Origin: Thiotrichales bacterium HSG1 | Lineage (GTDB): Bacteria; Pseudomonadota; Gammaproteobacteria; Beggiatoales; Beggiatoaceae | Direction: 5' to 3' | Assembly (NCBI GenBank): GCA_030378125.1 | Contig: JAUCGN010000011.1 | Coordinates: 1 to 18,900 of the forward strand | Length of the DNA: 18,900 nucleotides | Shown here: one piece after another, positions 1 to 7,359 of the stretch | How positions within the stretch are numbered: the first letter of the stretch is position 1 | How the letters are laid out: every line of letters begins with the position of its first letter | Notes under the pieces: generated by a model | What the model saw: only the letters and a program-made list of their open reading frames with translations | Database searches by the model: none | What the model was told of the DNA's origin: nothing | Position numbers and translations under genes: made by a program

Positions 1-75
1 TAGGCCAAAACTATAGTTTTTTACATTCTGAAAAACATGATGACTATACAAAAATTTGGGATACAATTAGTGATA
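1..75 (+). repeat. 75-bp exact copy of part of the REC-PAS-PAS gene (gene fragment)
   Basis: These bases are identical to 10910-10984 and in the same orientation; identity stops abruptly at base 76. The copy encodes residues 299-322 of the REC-PAS-PAS protein (second PAS domain, starting GQNYSFLHSEK and ending DTISD), after which the frame runs into unrelated sequence and stops within a few codons. It has no start codon inside the window, so it is a gene fragment. A diverged paralogue would not normally keep 75 identical bases including third codon positions. A recent duplication, a rearrangement or a chimeric join at a contig edge is therefore more likely. The repeat may extend further left, outside the window. 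Confidence 0.95.
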
Positions 76-1064
76 GATATTTTTTCTAACAAATAAGCTA
101 ATAACAAAGCTAAAGCTGGTGAAGCTGGCAATAAATAATGTAACTGTTTACCACTTATCATAGAAAAACTAATAAAAACTGGTACAAACCACAATAAGCA
201 AAAAAGCACTCCTTTCTCATTCCGATATTTAGGTAATTGTGACAAGCTATACCATACGGGTGGCCAAAACGATAATGGAAACAGTGCCAATGGAAACCAA
301 ACCAAATACCACCAAATAGGTTCTTGATGAGCGAAGGAATTAACTAAACGATTAGCAGTTTGGCTAAAAAAGATGGCTTGTTGATATTCTTCTCCACCCT
401 GTAAACCAGCTGGAATCGCCCAAATTAAGGCAATTATAGCTCCAATAATGACACTAGCGAACAAGCCCAAATAATGTTTGCGTAAATTTCTTGTAGATGA
501 CCACCAAGGAACCAATAATGCGATGGGCAATAAATGTAATAAAATTACCGGGCCTTTAGTAAGCACACCCAAACCAATCACTATACCCAACAATACCCAA
601 CGCTGTTGCAAAATAGCAATTATGCCAATTAAAGTAAAGAAAGTCAGCAACATATCAAACATAGTGATGCCCGCAAAAATACACCACAACAAATTGCTCA
701 ATAAAATAAATGGAACCCAACGAGCTATTCTTGGTTGTTTAGGCCACAAAATACGGGCTATGTGGGATGCTAAAAATAAATTGCCTAAAGAAAATAATCC
801 TGGGATTAATCTTGGCCACCACTCACTTACTCCAAACACTGACCAACCTGAGTTTATTAGCCAGAATAATAAGGGAGGTTTATGGTGATAAGCCTCACCA
901 TTTAAATAAGGTACGAGCCAATTACCTTGTACCCACATTTCCCACGCCACAGTTACATAACGTGTTTCATCAATTTGGATTAAGGTTCTACTAACAATGG
1001 GAATAAGAATAAGAAGTAGCCATAAGCCAGCCCATTCTCCAAAGTAACGCATAGTACATCGCAT
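76..1064 (-). CDS. ArnT-like family 39 glycosyltransferase, 3'-truncated by a junction
   Basis: This is an integral membrane GT-C glycosyltransferase of the ArnT/PMT (GT39) family. These enzymes move a sugar from a polyprenyl-phosphate carrier to lipid A or another envelope acceptor on the periplasmic side. After an N-terminal membrane segment comes the conserved first periplasmic loop with the Asp-Glu pair (D32 E33 in IDETRYV) and the stretch GEAYHHKPPLLFW (residues 56-68). Many further hydrophobic helices follow. Native sequence ends near residue 330; the last 17 or so codons of the open frame (to base 21) are antisense of the PAS fragment. Family members are usually around 500 residues or longer, so the C-terminal part is missing. 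The start ATG overlaps the LAB_N stop by one base (TAATG) and is preceded by AGGA; M5 is an alternative start. It is the last gene of a four-gene minus-strand operon. Confidence 0.85.
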
Positions 1065-1333
1065 TAGTTTTCCTGTGTGGATTTCTTGATTAAATGTAAG
1101 TTGCGCAAGTAAATAAATAAACCGGTTGATTGTCCTAAAATAAATACTGGATCAGCCCGATAGATTGCATAAGTTAGTAAAGTAGCGGCTCCCAAAATGC
1201 TAAAATACCAAAATTCGATTGGAATCACGCTTTTTTGTTGCCGTTCACTTTGCCACCATTGAATTAAAAAACGCATAGAAAAAAAAACTTGACCAGTAAG
1301 TCCAATTATTATCCACATAGTTTCGCTAGTCAT
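1064..1333 (-). CDS. LAB_N domain membrane protein (lipid A biosynthesis N-terminal domain)
   Basis: This 89-residue membrane protein matches the LAB_N (lipid-A-disaccharide synthase N-terminal) domain family. It shows the typical pattern of a hydrophobic start, GQVFFSMRFLIQWWQSE (residues 14-30), a basic loop, PIEFWYFSILG, and a last helix with YRADPVFILGQ. Stand-alone LAB_N proteins have about three short membrane helices and resemble small multidrug-resistance/ArnE-type proteins. They are commonly encoded between a GT2 and a GT39 gene, exactly as here. A role in flipping or handling the lipid-linked sugar is an inference by analogy with ArnE/ArnF. The start overlaps the end of the GT2 gene by four bases (ATGA) and has a good GAGG seven bases upstream, indicating translational coupling. 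Confidence 0.9.
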   Translation of the reverse strand: MTSETMWIIIGLTGQVFFSMRFLIQWWQSERQQKSVIPIEFWYFSILGAATLLTYAIYRADPVFILGQSTGLFIYLRNLHLIKKSTQEN

Positions 1334-2043
1334 TCATTTTCCTCAACAATTTCTGCTGTGCAAGAACGCCTTTGTAACCACATCATTCCCAATAAGTCAA
1401 TGATACCAACTCCCAAACGGTCAAATATCCCGTATTTAGATTTACCTTTATTGCGTGGCCGATGGAATACTTCACATGCCATGACTTTATGACCATCGCG
1501 CAAAAATAATGCTGGTATAAAGCGGTGCATATGATTAAAACTAGGTATTCCCAAATAAGCAGTTCGAGAAAATAACTTTAAACCACAGCCGGTATCTAAA
1601 GTATAATCTTTCAATAAAAACCGCCGGACTGAATTGGCGATGCGAGAAGCCTTGCGTTTCAGCCAACTATCATGCCGAAGCCGTCGCCAACCAATGACCA
1701 TAATTGTCTCAGGATTATCAATTTGCAGGTGTAATAAAGATGGAATATCAGTTGGATCATTTTGGCCATCACCATCTAAAGTTACAATCCATTCAGCATC
1801 AGCGGCCTTCACTCCAGTTAATATAGCCACACTTTGACCATAACTACATTTATGCCGAATAGTGCGTAATTTTTTGAGATCAATTGACTTTAAAATTTGC
1901 CAACTATCATCTGTACTACCATCATCAATATAAATGATTTCGTAATCAACTACTTCATCCAAGGCTGATTGAATCTCACTTATCAAAGGAATAATATTGT
2001 CTGCTTCGTTATAAACTGGTACTATAACTGATAAATTTGGCAT
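1330..2043 (-). CDS. GT2 glycosyltransferase, dolichol-phosphate-mannose-synthase-like
   Basis: This 237-residue family 2 glycosyltransferase is predicted to load a nucleotide-sugar onto polyprenyl phosphate at the inner face of the membrane, making the donor used by the downstream GT39. The GT-A fold begins at residue 3 with LSVIVPVYNEADNI, followed by the nucleotide-binding IDDGSTDDSW (39-48) and the metal-binding DxD region TLDGDGQNDP (88-97, D90 and D92). The later stretch DTGCGLKLFSR and the basic block HRPRNKGKSKYG are typical of DPM1/GtrB/ArnC-like enzymes. It lacks the two C-terminal membrane helices of GtrB and ArnC, like short DPM1-type proteins. It starts two bases after the lipoprotein stop codon and overlaps the LAB_N gene by four bases. 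The sugar cannot be told from sequence. Confidence 0.9.
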   Translation of the reverse strand: MPNLSVIVPVYNEADNIIPLISEIQSALDEVVDYEIIYIDDGSTDDSWQILKSIDLKKLRTIRHKCSYGQSVAILTGVKAADAEWIVTLDGDGQNDPTDIPSLLHLQIDNPETIMVIGWRRLRHDSWLKRKASRIANSVRRFLLKDYTLDTGCGLKLFSRTAYLGIPSFNHMHRFIPALFLRDGHKVMACEVFHRPRNKGKSKYGIFDRLGVGIIDLLGMMWLQRRSCTAEIVEENE

Positions 2044-2045
2044 AA

Positions 2046-2531
2046 TTAGTCTACTTTACTAACGACACCAGAAAGGTTGGCATTTATTTCAATAATTTCA
2101 GCACCACAATTAAGTTTACCAAAAAAACAACCAGTTAATTTTCCAATCGTGGTATCATATTGCTCAATAATAAATTTAGAGTTTTGCTCATCATGTTTAC
2201 AGGTTTTCCCTTGTTTAAACAAAGTTAAGGTAAATTGTTCACCTGAATAACTACCTGCATGTAAATTTTTAACATTAAAATCAAATAATTCAAACAAACC
2301 AACTTCTCTAGTTAACAGTCCTATGGTTAATTTTTCACCATTAATGTCCATTCCCGGATTGGGTAAACCATCAAATGGATTAGGTGCATTTACCTGAATA
2401 GATTGGGAGTTAATTTTTGCAGTGGTACTTGTTGGACATTGATTAGGTGTAGATTTTGTATTTGGCTCACTGTCTGTGGCACAGGAAGTTAGCATTAAAA
2501 CCATCAAAATTAAACTTAATAAATTTAGCAT
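2046..2531 (-). CDS. Putative outer-membrane or periplasmic lipoprotein, unknown function
   Basis: I do not recognise the family of this 161-residue protein. A short hydrophobic signal (residues 2-14) leads into a lipobox LTSC with the lipidated cysteine at position 17. A Thr/Ser/Asn-rich linker follows, then a domain of about 110 residues with three cysteines (around NLHAGSYSG, GKTCKHDE and TGCFFGKLNCG). Cysteines near the C-terminus could form a disulphide. It is the first gene of the minus-strand envelope operon and ends two bases before the GT2 start, so co-transcription is likely. It may act with the glycosylation enzymes or simply share their transcript. It is divergent from the MipA-like gene across a 116-base spacer. 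Confidence 0.7.
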   Translation of the reverse strand: MLNLLSLILMVLMLTSCATDSEPNTKSTPNQCPTSTTAKINSQSIQVNAPNPFDGLPNPGMDINGEKLTIGLLTREVGLFELFDFNVKNLHAGSYSGEQFTLTLFKQGKTCKHDEQNSKFIIEQYDTTIGKLTGCFFGKLNCGAEIIEINANLSGVVSKVD

Positions 2532-2647
2532 TACATTTACTTTATAAGATGAAAGTGGATAGAATATATGGTTATACAGTTTTTTGCTTAAACCATGTCA
2601 AATATTATAGTAGTTATTTTCTTTTTTTAAATAGTTTGAGGATGAAT
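2532..2647. promoter_or_regulatory. Divergent intergenic region between lipoprotein operon and mipA-like gene
   Basis: This short, very AT-rich spacer separates two divergent genes and must hold both promoters. For the minus strand there is a consensus -35 TTGACA (complement of 2596-2601). The best downstream -10-like hexamer, TATAAC (complement of 2571-2576), is 19 bases away, which is long. For the plus strand no convincing pair is visible, only AT-rich hexamers near 2603-2610. GAGG at 2638-2641 is six bases from the ATG at 2648 and supports that start for the porin gene. Confidence 0.35.
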
Positions 2648-3412
2648 ATGAGAGCTTTTTGCCAGTTTATCAGCATGTTCATATTGGGATTTATCCCAAT
2701 ATTGTTGGCTACACCTTATCAAAAAGTTGATGAAGGGTGGCATGGTATTGCTGGAGCTAGAATGGGCTTGCGTGAAGAACCATATAAAAATGTTAATACC
2801 AAAATTCTGCTGTTACCTTATTTAGTTATGAGACGTGGAAATTTTTTTGTTGATGGTATAAAAATAGGTTATCGAGTAGTTGAGGGGGCTAGTGGTAGTT
2901 TTGACTTGATTATGGCCCCCCGTTTAGATGGTTTTAACGCTGATGATAGTTATATTTTAAATGGCATGGAGGATCGACCTTTTACTGTAGATGCTGGTAT
3001 TGATGTGGTTTGGAAGCGAGGATTATTTGATTTTAATTTGTCAGTTTTAAATGATGTAGTACATAAAAGTGAAGGTCGTGAAGTGACGGCATCAATCAGC
3101 CATACCTATATTTTAACTGTCAAAAAACTAATTTTAACTCCGGATATAGGTTTAAAATGGCAAAGTGAAAATTTGGTGAATTATTATTACGGAGTAGACT
3201 CCACACAAGCTAGAGCTAATCGACCAACTTATAGTGGTGAAAGCACCATGAATTATACTGCATCATTAGATGTAATCTATTCTTTGAGCAAACGTTCTAA
3301 TTTGTTCATAGCGGTTGAATATGAAAGTCTTGGCGATGACATCTATGACAGCCCATTAGTTGATAAAGAGCAGATCATTAGTTTTCTTTTTGGTTACGGT
3401 TGGCAGTTTTAA
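2648..3412 (+). CDS. MipA/OmpV-family outer-membrane protein
   Basis: A signal peptide (about residues 1-21, cleavage after LLA) is followed by alternating amphipathic beta strands and a C-terminal phenylalanine (GYGWQF), typical of a beta-barrel recognised by the BAM complex. The 254-residue length, the early block with GAGARMGLR-like sequence and PYLVMRRGNFFVDG, and the AGIDVVWKRG and SISHTY segments fit the MipA/OmpV (MltA-interacting protein) family. In E. coli, MipA scaffolds murein hydrolase MltA with PBP1B; other members are of uncertain role. ATG 2648 is chosen because GAGG lies six bases upstream; ATG 2642 has no room for a ribosome site, and the frame extends back to 2456 only as open sequence over the divergent gene. 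It stands alone, divergent from the lipoprotein operon. Confidence 0.8.
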   Translation: MRAFCQFISMFILGFIPILLATPYQKVDEGWHGIAGARMGLREEPYKNVNTKILLLPYLVMRRGNFFVDGIKIGYRVVEGASGSFDLIMAPRLDGFNADDSYILNGMEDRPFTVDAGIDVVWKRGLFDFNLSVLNDVVHKSEGREVTASISHTYILTVKKLILTPDIGLKWQSENLVNYYYGVDSTQARANRPTYSGESTMNYTASLDVIYSLSKRSNLFIAVEYESLGDDIYDSPLVDKEQIISFLFGYGWQF

Positions 3413-3582
3413 AAAAATGTTATATGAAGCTCTTCGATATCAGGACACTTATTAAATACTTGATAAACAAAATATTTATGTTAATTATGTTGAAATATAA
3501 AATGCAGCTTTCACTTATGCCAAATCTAAAAAAGATTTCTCAGTAAACTGTTCATCAACGAATATTTAAATATATTTTACCT
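3413..3582. other. Intergenic spacer upstream of the kinase pair
   Basis: This AT-rich 170-base spacer holds a small bulged hairpin at about 3423-3441 (ATAT-GAAG facing CTTC-G-ATAT), just after the porin stop. It has no T-run behind it, so it is a poor terminator. TTGATA near 3461 is a possible -35, but no clear -10 is paired with it. No Shine-Dalgarno sequence is seen before the kinase ATG at 3583. Confidence 0.3.
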
Positions 3583-5244
3583 ATGCCCAATCCAATACCT
3601 CCCCAAAAAAACTCTCTTAAAGATTTTATCATTATATTAGTTATTTCAGTACTAGCATTCTTAATAGCTGGAGAAATAGATGCATTTGAATTATTAGTAG
3701 AATTTGCTCATCAATATGAAGATTGGGAAATTGATGAAATTTTTACTCTTTCTGTTATCGTTGCCATTAGTTTAGGTGTTTTTTCTTGGCGTAGATGGCG
3801 TGAAACTAAACAAGAATTAATTTATCGCAAATGGGTTCAATCCCAATTAAAAATTGCTAAAGATGAAGCTGATATTGCTAGAAAACAAGCAGAAACTGCG
3901 AATCAGACTAAAAGTGAATTCTTAGCTAGTATGAGTCATGAATTAAGAACACCATTAAATGGAATTTTAGGTTATGCTCAAATTTTGCGGCGAGATAAAA
4001 CTCTTAATAATCAACAACAAGATGCCATTCATACTATGCAAAAATCTGGTGAACATTTGTTGACCTTGATTAATGATATTTTGGATTTGTCTAAGATTGA
4101 AGCTCATAAAATGGAGTTGAATACTAAAATTTTTCAATTACCTGAGTTTCTTAAAGATATTATTGATATGATACAAATTAAAGTTCATCAAGGTATTAAA
4201 TTTGAATACAAGTTTTGCAAAGATTTGCCAATAGCGGTTGAGGGAGATGAGGTAAGATTGCGACAAGTTTTAGTGAATTTGCTTGGGAATGCAATTAAAT
4301 TTACTACTCAAGGTCGAGTTTACTTCCAAGTTAGTTGTCAGACCGGAAAATTTCATTTTAAAATTCAAGATACTGGACATGGAATTGCTCCAGAACAACT
4401 ACAAACTATCTTTGAACCATTTCGGCAAGCAGGTGGTGGTTTTGTTGAAGGAACTGGTTTGGGATTACCTATTAGCAAAAGATTTATCGAAATGATGGGA
4501 GGTAAAATTCAGGTTCAAAGTGTTATTGGAGAAGGTAGTATATTTGAATTTGAGTTGCAACTGCCAAAAGTTAAGGATTGGCAACCAGAAATAATTCAAC
4601 AACATAATATCATTGGTTTTAAAAGCAAACAAAATAAAATTCTAATAGTTGATGATAAAATTCCAAATCGGATGGTAATGATCAGTCTGTTAACGCCTTT
4701 AGGTTTTATACTTAAAGAAGCAGAAAATGGAAAACAAGGGATTGAAATTGCTAATGAATTTTTACCAGATGTGATTATTATGGATTTAGTGATGCCAGTT
4801 ATGGATGGTTTGGATGCAATTAAACATATTAGCAAAATTTCTGAACTTGAACATACAACTATTATTGGTGCATCTGCCAGTGCTTTTGATATAAATCGGA
4901 GCGAATGTTTTGCTGCTGGTTGTCATGAATTTATTGCCAAACCTATTCAAACTGATGAATTATTGGATAAAATAGGGAAGAATCTAGAATTAGAATGGCT
5001 ATATGAAGAAAGTGAGATGGATATATCTGATATTTCATTGGAAATGATAGCACCATCAACTGATATTGTACAAAAATTATATGATTTAGTATTGGAAGGT
5101 GATATTGATGCTATTAGTGAACAAGTAGTTGAATTAAAAAATTTAGACGATAAATACATTCCATTTGCAAAACAATTACAACAATTAGCAGATGAATTTG
5201 ATTTGGATAAATTGCAAACATTCGTTGAGTCCTATTTAAATTAA
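3583..5244 (+). CDS. Hybrid sensor histidine kinase (TM-HisKA-HATPase-REC)
   Basis: This 553-residue membrane-anchored hybrid kinase has two membrane segments (about 14-31 and 53-69) enclosing a short acidic loop too small for a classical sensor domain. A helical linker (72-110) follows. HisKA carries the phospho-acceptor His119 in SMSHELRTPLNG. HATPase_c shows the N-box (N232, N236 in VNLLGNAIKF), DTGHG at 263-267 and GTGLGLP at 290-296. A receiver domain (about 352-470) has VDD, phospho-acceptor D401 and K453. The last 75 residues are a helical domain (LEGDIDAISEQVVEL, KYIPFAKQL) often seen at the end of such hybrids in cyanobacteria and large sulfur bacteria. No HPt or DNA-binding domain is present. 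It precedes the REC-kinase gene by only six bases and is probably co-transcribed with it. Confidence 0.93.
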   Translation: MPNPIPPQKNSLKDFIIILVISVLAFLIAGEIDAFELLVEFAHQYEDWEIDEIFTLSVIVAISLGVFSWRRWRETKQELIYRKWVQSQLKIAKDEADIARKQAETANQTKSEFLASMSHELRTPLNGILGYAQILRRDKTLNNQQQDAIHTMQKSGEHLLTLINDILDLSKIEAHKMELNTKIFQLPEFLKDIIDMIQIKVHQGIKFEYKFCKDLPIAVEGDEVRLRQVLVNLLGNAIKFTTQGRVYFQVSCQTGKFHFKIQDTGHGIAPEQLQTIFEPFRQAGGGFVEGTGLGLPISKRFIEMMGGKIQVQSVIGEGSIFEFELQLPKVKDWQPEIIQQHNIIGFKSKQNKILIVDDKIPNRMVMISLLTPLGFILKEAENGKQGIEIANEFLPDVIIMDLVMPVMDGLDAIKHISKISELEHTTIIGASASAFDINRSECFAAGCHEFIAKPIQTDELLDKIGKNLELEWLYEESEMDISDISLEMIAPSTDIVQKLYDLVLEGDIDAISEQVVELKNLDDKYIPFAKQLQQLADEFDLDKLQTFVESYLN

Positions 5245-5250
5245 AAGATT

Positions 5251-6324
5251 ATGAAAATCGAAACAAGTACATTGTTATTAGTGGATGATATTCCTACTAA
5301 CTTGAAAATGTTGTTTAGCTATCTTAAAAGTATTGGTTTTAAAGTTCGAATTGCTAATAACGGTGAAAAAGCCCTTGAGCAGGCTGAACGTACTCCACCA
5401 GATTTAATTTTATTAGATGTTATGATGCCTAATATGGATGGTTTTGAAGTATGTCAACGTTTAAAAGCCAATTATAAAACTAAAGATATTCCAGTTATTT
5501 TTATGACTGCTAAAACTGAAACTGTGGATAAAGTCAAAGGTTTTGATGTTGGTGCGGTTGATTATGTTACTAAACCAATTCAACAGGAAGAAGTATTAGC
5601 CAGAATTAATGCTCATTTAACCATTAGAAGTCTACAAAAATCCCTGCAACAAAAGAATGCTGATTTAGAATCTTTTGCTCATTCTGTCGCTCATGATATA
5701 AAAAATCCGGTCAATACAATAATTGGCTACTCCGATATTTTGCTTGAAGATTTAGCTGAAACTATAGATGCAGATTCATTAGCAATATTAAAAAAAATCT
5801 ATCAATCTGGCAATAATATAACTAACATTATTAATGCATTACTATCTTTGGCTAGCATAAATCAGGAACAAGTTGAAATGCTACCACTAGATATGAAGGC
5901 AGTTGTACAGCAAGTACAAGAACGTTTAGCAAAAATGATTACAGATTATAAAGCAGAAATTACTATAGCAAAACAATGGTCTATTGCTGTTGGTCATGCT
6001 CCTTGGATTACTGAAATTTGGGCAAATTATATCAGCAATGGATTAAAATATGGTGGTAATCCACCTCAATTAGAATTAGGTGCTACTGAACAAGATGAAC
6101 AAGTTCGTTTTTGGATACGTGATAATGGTAGCGGTTTAACTGCTGAAGAGCAGCAACAGTTATTTGTACCATTCACTCGCATTAGTCAGGCTCGTATTGA
6201 AGGACATGGTTTGGGTTTATCTATAGTGCATAGAATAATAGAAAAATGTAATGGACAAGTTGGAGTAGAAAGTGAAGTTGGAAAGGGCAGCACATTTTAT
6301 TTTACTTTACCAAAAGTTATATGA
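5251..6324 (+). CDS. Soluble response regulator-histidine kinase (REC-HisKA-HATPase)
   Basis: This 357-residue cytosolic protein begins with a complete receiver domain (acidic pair D12 D13, phospho-acceptor D56 in LLLDVMMPNMDG, K108 in YVTKPI). A coiled-coil linker (about 122-142) leads to HisKA with His148 (SVAHDIKNPVN), then HATPase_c with the N-box NYISNGLKYG (259-268), DNGSG (291-295) and GHGLGL (318-323). There is no membrane segment. A REC upstream of a kinase core usually makes kinase activity depend on receiver phosphorylation. The immediate upstream gene, a hybrid kinase, is the natural partner, so a two-step relay is an inference. Only a weak AAAAGA precedes the start, and reinitiation from the upstream gene is likely. 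Confidence 0.93.
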   Translation: MKIETSTLLLVDDIPTNLKMLFSYLKSIGFKVRIANNGEKALEQAERTPPDLILLDVMMPNMDGFEVCQRLKANYKTKDIPVIFMTAKTETVDKVKGFDVGAVDYVTKPIQQEEVLARINAHLTIRSLQKSLQQKNADLESFAHSVAHDIKNPVNTIIGYSDILLEDLAETIDADSLAILKKIYQSGNNITNIINALLSLASINQEQVEMLPLDMKAVVQQVQERLAKMITDYKAEITIAKQWSIAVGHAPWITEIWANYISNGLKYGGNPPQLELGATEQDEQVRFWIRDNGSGLTAEEQQQLFVPFTRISQARIEGHGLGLSIVHRIIEKCNGQVGVESEVGKGSTFYFTLPKVI

Positions 6325-6408
6325 CTTAAATTACTTTATGCCAATTAAGAGTTGAACTATAATGAATACATAGAACTTGAATATAAAATAAAAAGATGTT
6401 AGACATAA

Positions 6409-6467
6409 CTTTTTAACAAAAAATCATTAGGAGAATGGTTTCCTGATTTACCATCGTACCCAGCATA
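6409..6467 (+). pseudogene. Possible transposase remnant in intergenic region
   Basis: One forward frame starting at 6409 reads a short peptide containing GEWFPDLPSYPA and then meets TAA at 6466. The core WFPDLPSY resembles the FPxLPSYQAF block near the start of some IS transposases, as I remember them. No other part of a transposase, no terminal inverted repeats and no start codon were found, so this is weak and may be coincidence. The rest of 6325-6575 is AT-rich and without recognisable coding content. Confidence 0.22.
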
Positions 6468-6575
6468 ATCATTTAGAAAATGTTTTCGTATCTCTAATCG
6501 AAAAAATATAAAAGTCCTGTTTAGGTTAAAATATATTATATACCATAGTTTTGTGGCAAGGTAAACTCAATAATT

Positions 6576-7148
6576 ATGTTTAAATTTCTAACCCCTCTTA
6601 TCGGTGAATTACGCAGCAATACTCGACTTAGATTGGGAGTATGGTTAATTGTTGGATTATTGTTTGGTTATTCCATCATGTTGTTAAATGACTACCGTTT
6701 AAAAACCCAACAGGAATATACAAGGGTTGTGGCACGCTTATCTCAATTACAAACCATCGCTAATCAATCTCAGTGGCTTGACCGAACCGTTAAAATTCAG
6801 CAAGTACGTGAAAAGGTACAAGGACAATTATGGTCAGCTAATACTAAGGGCCTAGCTCAAGCTACATTTCAACAATGGTTGCGTACAATTACTAAACAAT
6901 TAAAAATAGATACAAAAAGATTGCAAGTTGATCCAGCATTGGATGTAGTTAAACATAAGGATATTTGGCAAGTTACGGCTAAAATACGGGGTAATTTTAC
7001 TAGCAAAAACTTAATTGCCTTCTTGTTGAAAATAGCAACCAATCCGTCAATTGTAGTGACAGAAATGTTAGATGTTTATGAGTCAAGAGAGGAATTAAGA
7101 TTTGTTGTTATAGTTAAAGCCTACTTTAAGCTTGAGACTAAAATTTAA
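6576..7148 (+). CDS. GspM/PilO-like bitopic inner-membrane protein
   Basis: This 190-residue protein has a basic N-terminus, one membrane helix (about 19-37), a periplasmic coiled-coil stretch (about 40-85) and a C-terminal alpha/beta domain. That domain follows the ferredoxin-like pattern of GspM and PilO: a helix before QLKIDTKRLQV, a strand IWQVTAKIRGNF, a helix LIAFLLKIATNP and strands VVTEMLDVYE and ELRFVVIVKAYF. In type II secretion and type IV pili such proteins form the inner-membrane assembly platform with GspL or PilN. No other secretion or pilus gene is next to it, so it is an orphan and the assignment rests on architecture alone. An AGG about 13 bases upstream of the ATG is the only ribosome site visible. 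Confidence 0.5.
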   Translation: MFKFLTPLIGELRSNTRLRLGVWLIVGLLFGYSIMLLNDYRLKTQQEYTRVVARLSQLQTIANQSQWLDRTVKIQQVREKVQGQLWSANTKGLAQATFQQWLRTITKQLKIDTKRLQVDPALDVVKHKDIWQVTAKIRGNFTSKNLIAFLLKIATNPSIVVTEMLDVYESREELRFVVIVKAYFKLETKI

Positions 7149-7265
7149 AAACCAACTACCTATCCTAAGGAATGCCAAAAAACCTTTGCAAAAACTATTT
7201 TTATAGTTTATATATTATTGATTTTTCTATATTATAGTTTTTAACTAGAATTGCTAAAAATTGCT

Positions 7266-7294
7266 TTGCAAAATTATAAGAAATATCTTATAAT
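7266..7294 (+). promoter_or_regulatory. Sigma70-type promoter of nuoE with overlapping inverted repeat
   Basis: TTGCAA at 7266-7271 (4 of 6 to consensus) is followed after 17 bases by a perfect -10 TATAAT at 7289-7294. This predicts a start near 7300 and a leader of about 60 bases before the nuoE ATG at 7360. An inverted repeat with nine-base arms occupies 7273-7295: ATTATAAGA (7273-7281) and TCTTATAAT (7286-7294), with a four-base centre. It lies between the -35 and -10 and covers the -10, where a repressor or other dimeric regulator would bind. GAGA at 7346-7349 serves as ribosome site. Confidence 0.6.
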
Positions 7295-7359
7295 CACATC
7301 TTCAGACTAATCAACTTTTAATATTACTGTTGAGCCAACCTAATAGAGAAATATTATAA

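Noticed and set aside
478..994. Plus-strand open frames opposite the GT39 gene
   Set aside because: The minus frame shows clear GT39 motifs and helices; the plus frames have no family features.
2456..2647. N-terminal extension of the MipA-like protein
   Set aside because: It overlaps the start of the divergent lipoprotein gene and lacks a ribosome site; the signal peptide and GAGG support 2648.
7192..7209. AAACTAT-TTTT-ATAGTTT hairpin as a terminator after the GspM-like gene
   Set aside because: The stem is purely A/T-biased with one G-C pair and no T-run follows; in DNA this AT-rich it is expected by chance.
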